NCBI GenBank assembly: GCA_964437365.1
Contig: CAYTGM010000018.1
Span: forward strand, 40,305 to 104,304
Direction: 5' to 3'
DNA from: CAYTGM01 sp964437365
GTDB taxonomy: Bacteria > Sumerlaeota > Sumerlaeia > SLMS01
Length of the DNA: 64,000 bases
Shown: one piece after another, positions 33,847 through 42,528 of the stretch
Layout of the letters: every line of letters starts with the position of its first letter
How positions within the stretch are numbered: position 1 is the first letter of the stretch
Notes under the pieces: generated by a model
Told to the model about the DNA's origin: nothing
Database searches by the model: none
The model's input: only the letters and a program-made list of their open reading frames with translations
Made by a program: the position numbers and the translations under genes

Positions 33847-34278
33847 ATGAAGAAGCTTGCTTCACTTATTGCTCTTGGTCTTGTTGTCTGCCTAACTCCT
33901 GGATGCTTATCTTTTCAATCTTACGGTTCACCGCGTAGAGGACACTCTCTCCCTGATGGTTCTGCACGCGCTGATGTCTTCGCTAACCTTGGCGAACCTG
34001 ACTCTATTTATAAGAGCGGCGATACAGAGGTTTTCTTTTACAAAGCCTACCAGGGTGAGACCTGGTTTGGGGTTGTAAATAAAATACGACGAGAAGATAC
34101 GGTTGTTGTTATGGATGGCACGGGTAATGTACTTACCGTATCTCCGATCGAAGTCGGTCAGGGTCTCTCTGTTTTCTTTCCAAATATCATTGATGCGACC
34201 CACCCTGTTAAGACAACTGAGCTGACAGAAAAACCAGAAAACTACGAATACAAATATACGGTTGAAGTTTCAGACTAA
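33847..34278 (+). CDS. BamE/OmlA-like lipoprotein
   Basis: A 143-residue lipoprotein, MKKLASLIALGLVVCLTPGC with the lipobox Cys at 20. The next part, DGSARADVFANLGEPDSIYK then GDTEVFFYKAYQG, is the helix-turn-strand pattern of BamE/SmpA-OmlA folds, in which a regulator-like GxP motif (LGEPD) precedes two strands. Start ATG 33847 follows GGAGG (33832-33836) with 10-nt spacing; the frame is open further upstream but that part has no signal. Whether it belongs to the Bam complex is not known. A strong convergent terminator follows. Confidence 0.75.
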   Translation: MKKLASLIALGLVVCLTPGCLSFQSYGSPRRGHSLPDGSARADVFANLGEPDSIYKSGDTEVFFYKAYQGETWFGVVNKIRREDTVVVMDGTGNVLTVSPIEVGQGLSVFFPNIIDATHPVKTTELTEKPENYEYKYTVEVSD

Positions 34279-34284
34279 ATTACA

Positions 34285-34322
34285 TCTTCCCAAGGTAAGA
34301 AAACTATATTACCTTGGGAAGA
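34285..34322. terminator. Bidirectional terminator between lipoprotein cluster and purH
   Basis: Perfect 14-bp inverted repeat TCTTCCCAAGGTAA (34285-34298) with TTACCTTGGGAAGA (34309-34322), 10-nt loop. It sits 6 bp after the lipoprotein stop and 12 bp from the purH stop, so it can serve both strands. Confidence 0.8.
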
Positions 34323-34334
34323 CGATACTCTATC

Positions 34335-35909
34335 TTAGTGTCTGAAATGACGCATGCCGGTGAAAACCATGATGATCCCGTGCTCGTTTGCGGCGTCTAT
34401 GGATTCTTGGTCTCTCATTGACCCTCCAGGTTGAATAATCGCTTTGATCCCTTGCTTTGATGCAATGTCTACACAATCGCGAAAAGGGAAGAAAGCATCA
34501 CTCGCCATATATCCACCCTTAAGGGGCTGCCTTGCTTTTGTAACGCCGATATTCGCTGAATCGATGCGGGACATTTGCCCTGCACCAATCCCTATTGTCT
34601 GATCGGCTCCTGTATAGACAATCGCGTTTGATTTAACCCATTTCACACAGCGCCACGCGAACAGGAGTGATTTCAAGTCGCTTTCTTCGGGCTGTGTTTC
34701 TGTGACGGTCTTCAGGTCTTTGGTAGAAACCAAACCAAGATCACGATCAGTGACAAGAGCACCACCTACAATCCCACGAATAATCTTTTGATCACTTTTC
34801 GGGGTAAATGGACCAGTTTCGAGAACGCGCAGGTTTTTCTTCTTCTGCAGAGTCGCGAGAGCCGCTTTGCTGTAAGAGGGGGCGATAACAATCTCGTTAA
34901 AGGTCGCATTAATCAGTTCAGCTGTTGATTCGTCAACTTCAGATGATAGAGCTACAATCCCTCCAAAGGCAGAGTCGGGATCTGTTGAACGGGCTTTTTC
35001 ATAGGCACTCGAAAGGGTGTCTGCGATGGCAATACCACATGGATTGCTGTGCTTAACGATCACGGCAGCTGAGGGTGCAAGATCAGCAAAATCGCGCACC
35101 ATTTCAAGCGCTCCTTCAGCATCCAGGATATTGTTATAGCTAAGCTGTTTCCCATGCAACTGTCGACAAGTGGACAATGAAGTCTCGGTTATTCCCGGGA
35201 TTGTATAGAATGCTGCCGCCTGGTGGGGGTTTTCTCCATATCTCATTTCTTCCTGCAATTTCATGGGTTGAAGAAGTGTCTGCGGCCAAATAGGATCCGT
35301 ACTTTCAGACTCGCGATGCTCGCCTTTCAAGCACAGGAAGTTTGCGATCACTGCATCATAGGAAGCGGTTTTCTCAAAGACCTTTGCAGCCAGAGCAGCC
35401 CGTGTCTCGAGGGAAGTTTCCCCATTCTTCTCCAGTTCCTCAGAAACATTTCGATAATCTTCCGGATCGGTAATTACAGTAACGCTCTTGTAGTTCTTCG
35501 CTGCGGAACGCAGCATGGAAGGTCCGCCAATATCGATTTGCTCGATGGCTTCCTCGAGAGTTACTCCTTCTTTTTTAACCGTCTCTTCGAATGGGTAGAG
35601 ATTAACAACGACATAATCAATTGGACTGATACCATGTTCACTCAAAGTCTTCATATGAGATTCAAGATCACGTCTTGCAAGGAGACCACCATGGACTTTG
35701 GGGTGGAGTGTTTTAACTCTGCCATCCATAATCTCGGGGAAACCGGTGATTTCGGCGATATCCGTCACTTCAAAACCAGAATCTCTTAGATGGGTTGCCG
35801 TGCCCCCCGTTGAGATAATCTGGACATCAACTTTAGAAAGTGCTGCTGCCAATTCCTTCAGATTACTTTTATCGCTAACCGATATGAGTGCGTATCGTTT
35901 ACTGGCCAC
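34335..35909 (-). CDS. purH: Bifunctional AICAR formyltransferase / IMP cyclohydrolase
   Basis: Carries out the last two steps of purine synthesis, AICAR to FAICAR to IMP. The 524 residues match the family. The N-terminal cyclohydrolase domain shows ALISVSDKSNLKELAAALSK, STGGTATHLRDSGFEV, GRVKTLHPKVHGGLLARR and VVVNLYPFEETV. The transformylase domain shows MRYGENPHQAAAFYT, VKHSNPCGIAIADTL, DPDSAFGGIVALS, and near the end SDAFFPFRDCVDIASKQGIK and IQPGGSMRDQESIDAANEHG. The start is GTG at 35909 with AAGGAG 8 nt before. Monocistronic on the minus strand. Confidence 0.97.
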   Translation of the reverse strand: MASKRYALISVSDKSNLKELAAALSKVDVQIISTGGTATHLRDSGFEVTDIAEITGFPEIMDGRVKTLHPKVHGGLLARRDLESHMKTLSEHGISPIDYVVVNLYPFEETVKKEGVTLEEAIEQIDIGGPSMLRSAAKNYKSVTVITDPEDYRNVSEELEKNGETSLETRAALAAKVFEKTASYDAVIANFLCLKGEHRESESTDPIWPQTLLQPMKLQEEMRYGENPHQAAAFYTIPGITETSLSTCRQLHGKQLSYNNILDAEGALEMVRDFADLAPSAAVIVKHSNPCGIAIADTLSSAYEKARSTDPDSAFGGIVALSSEVDESTAELINATFNEIVIAPSYSKAALATLQKKKNLRVLETGPFTPKSDQKIIRGIVGGALVTDRDLGLVSTKDLKTVTETQPEESDLKSLLFAWRCVKWVKSNAIVYTGADQTIGIGAGQMSRIDSANIGVTKARQPLKGGYMASDAFFPFRDCVDIASKQGIKAIIQPGGSMRDQESIDAANEHGIIMVFTGMRHFRH

Positions 35910-36025
35910 TTTAGAGCTCCTTAATTAACCTGAGTATTTACAGCAGTCAGTAGCGGGGTGGGGTCAACCCCTCCTTCGATTTCTGTCGCAGGTAATTGAT
36001 AATTAAATTGATCTTCAGTAGCAAT

Positions 36026-36132
36026 GGTTAGATAGCTCGTGTGCGAGGGGGTGATCTATGTGCTTGGAATCGCAGTCATTGTGGTGCTATTTCGAGGCTT
36101 CCAGGCTCTCAGAGCTATTGCTCGTAGCCAGC
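36026..36132 (+). repeat. Dispersed repeat R1, copy A
   Basis: Intergenic, between purH and the unknown membrane protein gene. Positions 36053-36132 align without gaps to the reverse complement of 42395-42474, with 66 of 80 bases identical by my count; weaker similarity reaches back to GGTTAGA at 36026, where two short gaps are needed. The best block is GTGGTGCTATTTC (36071-36083). A Shine-Dalgarno-like GAGGGG and GTG 36060 open a frame of 48 codons to 36206; its first 24 codons correspond to those of copy B. Confidence 0.7.
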
Positions 36133-36206
36133 ATGTAATGAGCAGGACTTCTGAAGATCACTCCAGATTAAGGTCTAACGGCGGAAGACACCTATTTCCC
36201 TGGTGA
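36060..36206 (+). CDS. Possible small protein encoded in repeat R1 copy A
   Basis: GTG 36060 follows GAGGGG (36045-36050). The predicted 48-residue peptide starts LGIAVIVVLFRGFQALRAIA after its initiator. Against the copy B frame, 19 of the first 24 residues agree and six of the codon differences are silent. Its 3' end overlaps the convergent gene ending at 36175 by 32 bp. Expression is unknown; the comparison of two copies is the only support. Confidence 0.25.
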   Translation: MLGIAVIVVLFRGFQALRAIARSQHVMSRTSEDHSRLRSNGGRHLFPW

Positions 36207-36834
36207 TCATATCACTTCGCACTTTTACATGCTCTGTGTGCAACTCTCCTCCGATCAGTTGCCACCGGATCAGCTCGAGTCCTTCTTCTGTGGATCGTTC
36301 CCAAAGGATATAATTGTCAACTCGTGTTCCTTGATAAGGTTCTGGATACCTCTGAGGGGAAAAACGCGTGGTGATCCTGTTATCCTTCATGGAAACGTTT
36401 GTCCAATTTGATTCTTGGGAAGATTCACCGTTCTTACCAGGTACAACAAGATGGACACTTTGGATTTCCCTCTGACCATCCTCACCGAGTACGGACCAGA
36501 TATTAATGAAAGCAGGAGATGAAGGTGTTGTGAGCTCGTTCCCGGAGACTTTTCTCAGAGACCCTCTCCAGTTTCCATCAAATGGCCCCAAAGACGGAGA
36601 CATTTGGGAAGATTGGAGCGCCGAATCTGGGGGAGTGATGGAATGGGCCAAAAACAACAAACATAAGAGCGTGATGAATGCCGACCCTAAATAAAAGAGA
36701 ATCTTCTGAAGAAAAAGCTTCTTCGGGGTGGAAAGCTTCCTTCTGATCTGCGAAGACTTTCGCTCCTGATACTCGGTGTATTTTTCTATTTCTGAGCTCT
36801 TCAATGAGTTGATCGACTTAGAGGATATCGTCAC
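36175..36834 (-). CDS. Unknown single-pass membrane protein
   Basis: A 219-residue protein I do not recognise. A basic, polar N-terminus of about 45 residues (KYTEYQERKSSQIRRKLSTP) precedes one hydrophobic helix (ILFYLGSAFITLLCLLFLAH). The exported remainder contains FDGNWRGSLRKVSG, VHLVVPGKNG and WERSTEEGLELIRWQLIGGE, the look of a small beta-barrel that begins with a GxWxG-like motif. The start is GTG 36834 with no clear ribosome site. Neighbours give no hint of function. The 209 bp to the next gene (36835-37043) show nothing definite. Confidence 0.65.
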   Translation of the reverse strand: MTISSKSINSLKSSEIEKYTEYQERKSSQIRRKLSTPKKLFLQKILFYLGSAFITLLCLLFLAHSITPPDSALQSSQMSPSLGPFDGNWRGSLRKVSGNELTTPSSPAFINIWSVLGEDGQREIQSVHLVVPGKNGESSQESNWTNVSMKDNRITTRFSPQRYPEPYQGTRVDNYILWERSTEEGLELIRWQLIGGELHTEHVKVRSDMITREIGVFRR

Positions 36835-37043
36835 GAGGACACGTGTGAATTCTCTGAAAGTTAGAAAATGGTGTCAACTAAGTAGCCTGGGAAGGTAGAT
36901 CGACTTGCTTCAATCTTTGCTACCACTACATAGTTGGGATGTGACCTTACCATTGCCACCATCTTAATGATAGTGCATTCCCCTGATTTTGGCAACTTCC
37001 AGCACAGAGCAAAGAAAACTTCACGACCCAAAAAGCGAGCGCC

Positions 37044-39146
37044 ATGATAAGACTCTTCAAACCACTCACCTTAGCTGCACTTATCCCCCTTTTATTTTCA
37101 TTCACTCTCGGCTCGGGCATCTCTAGTTATCTTCCGACAGTAAAGTATGATGAGTTTAACCCAGATGCGAATACCAGCGGTGAAAGCCCCCTGGAACCAG
37201 TGAGAGGGGGAAAGCTGAGAATTAGGACACCGGCAGATACGGCAAACCTGAACGCAATCCTGTCTCAGCTGCAGGATGATAATCACAAGATTCTCCTGAT
37301 GAGCGATTCATTAGTGGATCTTGATTCTGAGATCCTCGAATATTACCCCGAAATGGCATGGACATGGTCAGAACAGGACCTCCTCAAGAAAAAAGGAGAA
37401 GACCCTATTGAAGGTGTTATTTTGGAAGAGTCAGACACAAGCGTCGTCTTTGTGCCCGATGCCAGAAGGTGGACATTTCTCAAATCTGAACTGAAAGACT
37501 CAAATGAGGATCAGCAAAAAATAGTTCTGAAGGAACATCTCGAAGAGAAAGAATTTAATGGTAAGCTTTCTCATCTCCAACATACGGTCAAAATAAACGA
37601 AGCATATTCAGAAGAGTTTGAATCAAAGAAGATAGAAGTTCCCATTGAGGAACTCGACACCTTTGAGTTCTCCCTCCCTGGATATACAGAAACTCGTCCC
37701 TTCCTGAAGAAACAGGTGGTCTTTGAATTCTTTTTGAGACCTGAGGTAAAATGGTCTGATGGACAACCGTTTACCGCTGAAGATGTGAAGTTCAGCTTTG
37801 AAACAATTAAGAATCCCTATGTAGACGCACAAAACCTCATCAATTATTATGAGGACTTTGATGAATGTTTGATCGGAGAAGATGGAAAGTCCGTTAAATT
37901 TGTCGCCAGGAAAACTTATTTTCAGGCACTCGATTTTCTAGGCGGCAAGAGAGGGCAGAGCTATTTCATCCCCAAACATATATTCGCTCCAGAGCAATTC
38001 GGCGGCGACGAAAAGGCATTTGCTGAAAGCTTCAATACACATGAGTTTAATAATGCCCCCATCTATACCGGGCCATTTAAATTCAATCAATGGAAGCCCA
38101 AGGATACCCTTTCACTTGTCCGTAATGAGAATTATTGGAAAGAGGAGCTTCCTGAAGGCACGTTTCCTAACTGGAAAAAAGGGATGCCTTATCTCGATGA
38201 GCTTGAGTGGATCCTCTATCAGGAGTCTGCAGCAGTCATCAAAGACCTGACCCGTGGTGTCATTCATGCCGATTTCGACGTTGAGCCAACAACATGGGTT
38301 CAGAACGAAACGAATTCTACGGACTTTCTAAACTCCATGGTCAGGGCAGAAAAGGTAGGCATGCTCTATACATATATTGGCTGGGATTTGAGCAACCCGA
38401 TCTTTGAAGACGTGAATGTAAGGAAGGCCTTAGCGATGCTGATACCTCGCAAGCAGATCGCTCAAAATGTTCATTTTGGTGTCGCCTTTCCTGTGAACGG
38501 ACCCTTTTATGTAAATGGTCCCGGATATGACGACTCCATAGAACCACTCCCGCATGATGTCAGAGAAGCCAGAAAGCTCCTGGCAAGGTCAGGCTGGTTG
38601 GACAGGGATCGCGATGGAGTCCTTGAGAAAAAGCTCAATGGTGAAACAGTTCCTCTCGAATTTCAGTATGCGATTCACAATGCCCGTGATTACCACCAGA
38701 AGATAGCCGATATTGTGAAGGAAAGAATCGAGCAGATTGGTGGCAAGGTTACGATAGATAAGAGCGACTGGACAATCTTCTACAAGAAGATTGAGGAGAA
38801 GAACTTTGACAGCTTTCGTTTTGCCTGGGGAACTCCGATCGAACCCGACCCATTCCAGATCTGGCACAGTTCGCAGATTGAGAATAAGGGGAGCAATTAT
38901 GTCGGTTTCAAGAACGATCGCGTCGATGAACTCTGCGTAAAAATACGCGAAACTCTTGACCCTGAAAAGAGATGGGAGATGGCTCGCGAGGTTCATCGCA
39001 TCATTTATGAAGAACAACCATATTGCTTCCTGTTTGGCTTCAATGAGAATTACTTCTATCACAGAAACCTGAGGGGTGTGAAGCTCTACCCCGATATGTA
39101 CACCCATAATTTTGCTGAATGGTGGTGGGCCAGGAAACCACAGTAA
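37044..39146 (+). CDS. Oligopeptide-type ABC transporter substrate-binding protein, enlarged
   Basis: A periplasmic binding protein of family SBP_bac_5, with a signal peptide (FKPLTLAALIPLLFSFTLGS). Family landmarks: VVFEFFLRPEVKWSDGQPFT, AEDVKFSFETIKNP, TGPFKFNQWKPKDTLSLVRN, FEDVNVRKALAMLIPRKQI and YVGFKNDRVDELC. At 700 residues it is about 150 longer than DppA/OppA. The surplus lies before the EFFLRP motif, where a charged segment (RWTFLKSELKDSNEDQQKIV and following) is inserted. Peptides are the likely ligand but sugars or metals are possible in this family. First gene of a three-gene operon with two permeases; no ATPase gene is adjacent. Confidence 0.87.
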   Translation: MIRLFKPLTLAALIPLLFSFTLGSGISSYLPTVKYDEFNPDANTSGESPLEPVRGGKLRIRTPADTANLNAILSQLQDDNHKILLMSDSLVDLDSEILEYYPEMAWTWSEQDLLKKKGEDPIEGVILEESDTSVVFVPDARRWTFLKSELKDSNEDQQKIVLKEHLEEKEFNGKLSHLQHTVKINEAYSEEFESKKIEVPIEELDTFEFSLPGYTETRPFLKKQVVFEFFLRPEVKWSDGQPFTAEDVKFSFETIKNPYVDAQNLINYYEDFDECLIGEDGKSVKFVARKTYFQALDFLGGKRGQSYFIPKHIFAPEQFGGDEKAFAESFNTHEFNNAPIYTGPFKFNQWKPKDTLSLVRNENYWKEELPEGTFPNWKKGMPYLDELEWILYQESAAVIKDLTRGVIHADFDVEPTTWVQNETNSTDFLNSMVRAEKVGMLYTYIGWDLSNPIFEDVNVRKALAMLIPRKQIAQNVHFGVAFPVNGPFYVNGPGYDDSIEPLPHDVREARKLLARSGWLDRDRDGVLEKKLNGETVPLEFQYAIHNARDYHQKIADIVKERIEQIGGKVTIDKSDWTIFYKKIEEKNFDSFRFAWGTPIEPDPFQIWHSSQIENKGSNYVGFKNDRVDELCVKIRETLDPEKRWEMAREVHRIIYEEQPYCFLFGFNENYFYHRNLRGVKLYPDMYTHNFAEWWWARKPQ

Positions 39147-39173
39147 ATTTAGACTCCTGCGAGCGAGTAATTT

Positions 39174-40865
39174 TTGTTCCTGTATATCATTAAAAGAACT
39201 CTTATCCTGTTTATTACCCTCTTCGGGATAACGGTAATCACATTCCTTCTGACACGTCTCACTCCAGGTGATCCCGCCGCTTTGAGAACACAGTCTGGCG
39301 GAGCTGGGTCCTCCGGGGGAGCAAGCTATGAAGATAATGTTGAGCTCACGAGAAGAAACCTGGGTCTTGACCGGCCGACCTTAATTAATCTTCGCTTTGA
39401 GGACCGTGAGACGGCTGCCGAAAATGCGATCTCAGATTATATGCGTGAAGCAGATTTCTGGAAAAGGGATGGAGAAAAAAAACTTTCCAGACTCTCAACC
39501 ATAGCCTTTCCAGATGGCTTGAGCACCCTCTCCCAACTGGCCGAAGGAATTCCCATAAAATCCTACTTCCCTGATGGTTCGCCTAAGGACCTGGTTGAAT
39601 TATCTATCCAGCAGGAACGAATGATGACAATAATGCCTGCCCTCGCCATTCACCAGCCAGAACAGAGACTGACAACGATCAAAGAGGCTCATGAGTATTG
39701 GGACAACTGGATAGATAAGAACAGGGACAGACTCGAAGAAGATAACGTTCAAAGCAAAGTTGAGCAATGGATGCTCACCGTTGAATCGGAAGGAGAACAG
39801 GGATGGAGAGATATCAGAGCACTGGGTGGTTTGGCTATACCCTCTATTGTCAAATATCTCTTTAACGGCAACGACTCTCAACAGGCAATGGCGAACAGGC
39901 TGTTGTCTTCTTTAACAGGATACTCTTATTCTACTTCAGATGAGGATTTCCTGGAGAGGAAAGATGAGATCCTTTCTTCCTGGCGCTCCTGGTGGAGAAG
40001 AGAAAAACTCTCATTTATAGACGCAGGCGTTCTCAGGCATACGGTAAATATCTTTCTAAATACGCAATTCGGTTTATGGGTAACCCAGGCTGCGACCTTG
40101 GATTTTGGCACATCGTATGTTCAACGACGTCCCGTACTGACGATGATCAAGGAAGCACTTCCGATATCTCTACTTCTTTCCGGCTTGTCCATTTTCTTTA
40201 GCTATTTGATTGCGATACCGCTTGGAGTCTTCTCTGCAGTTCGGCGATATACAGTAGGAGATAAATTTGTTACCCTCATCCTGTTCGTGCTGTATTCTCT
40301 ACCAAGCTTCTGGGTCGCTGGTATACTCTTGTTACTCACCACTGGCCCGCCATTTCTAGACTGGTTCCCTACAAGAGGACTTAATTCCGAGGGCGTTGTC
40401 TGGGAAAGTGGTGCGATGCCCCCCATTTCGTGGGTACTCGATCGAGGCTGGCATCTTATCCTGCCCGTTCTGTGCCTGACTTATGGAAGTCTCGCATTCA
40501 TTTCCCGACAAATGCGAAGCGCTATGCTGGAAACTTTGAATGAAGATTTCATTCAAACAGCACAAGCCAAAGGCCTTCCTGGGTATATGATTATCTGGAA
40601 GCACGCTGTACGAAACTCCCTGATTCCCATCTTAACGATCAGCGCATCCCTTCTACCAGAGCTCATAGGTGGAGCCGTTATTATCGAATCAATCTTTACG
40701 ATACCTGGAATGGGATCGTTGACATTCGAAGCGATCGTTCAGAGAGACTATCCTGTTATTAATGCTGTCCTGTTTTTTTCGGCACTCCTGACACTCCTCG
40801 GAATCCTGCTGGCTGATATATCCTATGCGATCGCAGACCCTAGAATCGACTACAGCAAAGAATGA
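39174..40865 (+). CDS. DppB-like ABC transporter permease with large inserted domain
   Basis: A 563-residue permease where 310-340 is usual. It starts at TTG 39174 with the DppB-type first helix (LILFITLFGITVITFLLTRL, then TPGDPAAL). After RRNLGLDRPTLINLRF, an insert of about 225 residues separates it from the rest. The insert is polar, helical and contains IRALGGLAIPSIVKYLFNGN, like a HEAT-type repeat; topology places it outside the inner membrane. The permease core resumes at TLDFGTSYVQRRPVLTMIKE and includes the coupling loop around FIQTAQAKGLPGYMIIWKHA. Its stop overlaps the next permease. Confidence 0.87.
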   Translation: MFLYIIKRTLILFITLFGITVITFLLTRLTPGDPAALRTQSGGAGSSGGASYEDNVELTRRNLGLDRPTLINLRFEDRETAAENAISDYMREADFWKRDGEKKLSRLSTIAFPDGLSTLSQLAEGIPIKSYFPDGSPKDLVELSIQQERMMTIMPALAIHQPEQRLTTIKEAHEYWDNWIDKNRDRLEEDNVQSKVEQWMLTVESEGEQGWRDIRALGGLAIPSIVKYLFNGNDSQQAMANRLLSSLTGYSYSTSDEDFLERKDEILSSWRSWWRREKLSFIDAGVLRHTVNIFLNTQFGLWVTQAATLDFGTSYVQRRPVLTMIKEALPISLLLSGLSIFFSYLIAIPLGVFSAVRRYTVGDKFVTLILFVLYSLPSFWVAGILLLLTTGPPFLDWFPTRGLNSEGVVWESGAMPPISWVLDRGWHLILPVLCLTYGSLAFISRQMRSAMLETLNEDFIQTAQAKGLPGYMIIWKHAVRNSLIPILTISASLLPELIGGAVIIESIFTIPGMGSLTFEAIVQRDYPVINAVLFFSALLTLLGILLADISYAIADPRIDYSKE

Positions 40866-42343
40866 CTGATCAAAAGACTAAAATGGGGCCAGAAACTTAT
40901 CAGCGTAGAGTATGGCGGCGCTTCAGAAAGAACAAACTGGCGATCAGCGGTTTTGTTATTATCTGGTTCATCGTTACCGTGGCAATCTTCTGCCCATTGC
41001 TGGCGAACTCGAGACCGCTCTATCTAAAGGCTGTTCTCTTCGATGACTATTTCAATTCTTTCCAGATTTTTCTGGAGCAAACGATGATCATCTCCTCAGA
41101 AGAGAAACTTGCGCCCGAGGAGTTCTCGTCAGCACGCGAGCTTCTTGAACAGAGTTACTTGAATCTTGGGCAGCATTTAACACCAGAGGATTATCATCGA
41201 GTTACCAAGGTTTACAATGAGATAAATGAAAAGATAGATTCATCAACGAGTGATTCTCAAGGAAGTACAGATAGATATATCGAAACACTGGACCCTCTCT
41301 ACGACGCGACTCTTCTTCCCGTCTCAACCTTCCCCGCATTTCGAGCGTTACAGACGGTTGAAATATTTTTTCTTCTATTGTACTTCAAGTTGGTACTCAT
41401 CGGGGTTCCTGCCGGTATTTATTTCCGCAAACGAACGATCCTTCTCTTCGTCGTTATACTTTCGCTGGTCGCTACCGCACTCATCAGTCATGTGTTCCCC
41501 GCACTAGAGGACAACACACCGTACAGGGAAATCGTTTATACGGAGGGATTCAAAGAAGATGGTGGTTCAGTTGTCTGGCCTTTGGTGCCCTACGGAGAAA
41601 ATGAGAATATCATCACAGATGCAAGAAAAGCCCCGAGTTGGTTCGGGGCCGACAAGGCCGGCGGTTCGAACTTTCATATGCTGGGTACGGACACAAATGG
41701 CAGGGATGTACTGGCTAGAATGGTGTACGGTTCAAGGGTCTCCATTCTGATCGGTATCGTTGCGGTCTCTCTATATACTGTCATTGGGATTATCGTTGGT
41801 GCTCTGGCAGGGTATTTTGGCGGTTGGATGGATATCGTTCTTTCTCGCCTCATTGAAATCATCATCTGTTTTCCCCCCTTGCTGCTTATCTTATCTGTTC
41901 AAGCGTTCCTCCCACCCTCGCTCCTGAACATCATCCTCGCGTTGACCTTCTTGTGGTGGACTGGAGTTGCCCGACTGCAGAGAGGTGAATTTCTGAGATT
42001 GGTTCGACTGGACTTCGTTCAATCTGTTCGGGCTCTGGGCGGCTCACATCTGAGGATTATCTTCCTCCATATTCTACCAAACGGAATCGGACCTATCCTG
42101 GTTCTGGTCAGTTTCGGAATTGCAGGGTCAATTCTGATAGAAAGTGGATTAAGTTTTCTTGGTTTTGGAGTTCCTCAGCCCATGGCCAGTTGGGGAGATC
42201 TATTGAATAATGGCAGAAATGATATCAAGGGCACGTGGTGGCTGACCTTATTTCCAGGTCTTGCAATATTCATTACGGTCACGGCATTTAATCTCTTGGG
42301 AGAGGGCATCCGGGACGCACTTGACCCGAAGGGCGAGGGATGA
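40862..42343 (+). CDS. DppC-like ABC transporter permease with large inserted region
   Basis: A 493-residue permease (about 300 is usual). The N-terminus RVWRRFRKNKLAISGFVIIW is the DppC-type opening. Between the first helix and GTDTNGRDVLARMVYGSRVS lie about 220 extra residues, including a charged helical part (APEEFSSARELLEQSYLNLG) and two added hydrophobic segments (LLLYFKLVLIGVPAGIYFRK; LLFVVILSLVATALISHVFP). The coupling region FVQSVRALGGSHLRIIFLHI and the end FNLLGEGIRDALDPKGEG are standard. ATGA overlap with the partner permease. The cognate ATPases must be encoded elsewhere. Confidence 0.87.
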   Translation: MTDQKTKMGPETYQRRVWRRFRKNKLAISGFVIIWFIVTVAIFCPLLANSRPLYLKAVLFDDYFNSFQIFLEQTMIISSEEKLAPEEFSSARELLEQSYLNLGQHLTPEDYHRVTKVYNEINEKIDSSTSDSQGSTDRYIETLDPLYDATLLPVSTFPAFRALQTVEIFFLLLYFKLVLIGVPAGIYFRKRTILLFVVILSLVATALISHVFPALEDNTPYREIVYTEGFKEDGGSVVWPLVPYGENENIITDARKAPSWFGADKAGGSNFHMLGTDTNGRDVLARMVYGSRVSILIGIVAVSLYTVIGIIVGALAGYFGGWMDIVLSRLIEIIICFPPLLLILSVQAFLPPSLLNIILALTFLWWTGVARLQRGEFLRLVRLDFVQSVRALGGSHLRIIFLHILPNGIGPILVLVSFGIAGSILIESGLSFLGFGVPQPMASWGDLLNNGRNDIKGTWWLTLFPGLAIFITVTAFNLLGEGIRDALDPKGEG

Positions 42344-42353
42344 GGCTGAAGCT

Positions 42354-42467
42354 TTAGAGCTGATTTTCAAATACTCCAGAGCCGTTATCGATACGCTGAC
42401 TGCGAGCAGTCGCTCTGAGCGCCTGAAAGCCTTGAAATAGCACCACTGCGACTGGGTTCCCAAGCAC
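42354..42467 (-). CDS. Possible small protein encoded in repeat R1 copy B
   Basis: On minus, GTG at 42467 opens 37 codons to TAA at 42354-42356. The start of the peptide is LGNPVAVVLFQGFQALRATA after its initiator, then RSQRIDNGSGVFENQL. A GAGAGG run lies about 12 nt upstream. The equivalent frame in copy A is also open and encodes 19 of 24 identical residues in the shared part. The longer overlapping minus-strand frame (42248-42493) uses another phase and runs into the permease gene. Confidence 0.25.
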   Translation of the reverse strand: MLGNPVAVVLFQGFQALRATARSQRIDNGSGVFENQL

Positions 42468-42503
42468 ACAGATCCGTCCCTCTCGCTCACCATCTTTCTA
42501 ACC
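42395..42503 (-). repeat. Dispersed repeat R1, copy B
   Basis: Reverse-complement partner of 36026-36132. The core 42395-42474 matches 36053-36132 without gaps at 66 of 80 positions; similarity continues, weaker, to TCTAACC at 42497-42503. It lies 52 bp after the permease stop and is transcribed (if at all) against it. Confidence 0.7.
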
Positions 42504-42528
42504 GCGACTTCTAAAGATCCCTCTAGAG

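Noticed and set aside
41660..41676. GGTTCGAAC, T-loop-like string
   Set aside because: Inside the DppC-like coding frame, with no cloverleaf around it.
42248..42493. 81-codon minus-strand frame overlapping the 3' end of the DppC-like gene
   Set aside because: Its second half is antisense to a real gene; its first half covers repeat R1 in a phase that copy A does not keep open.
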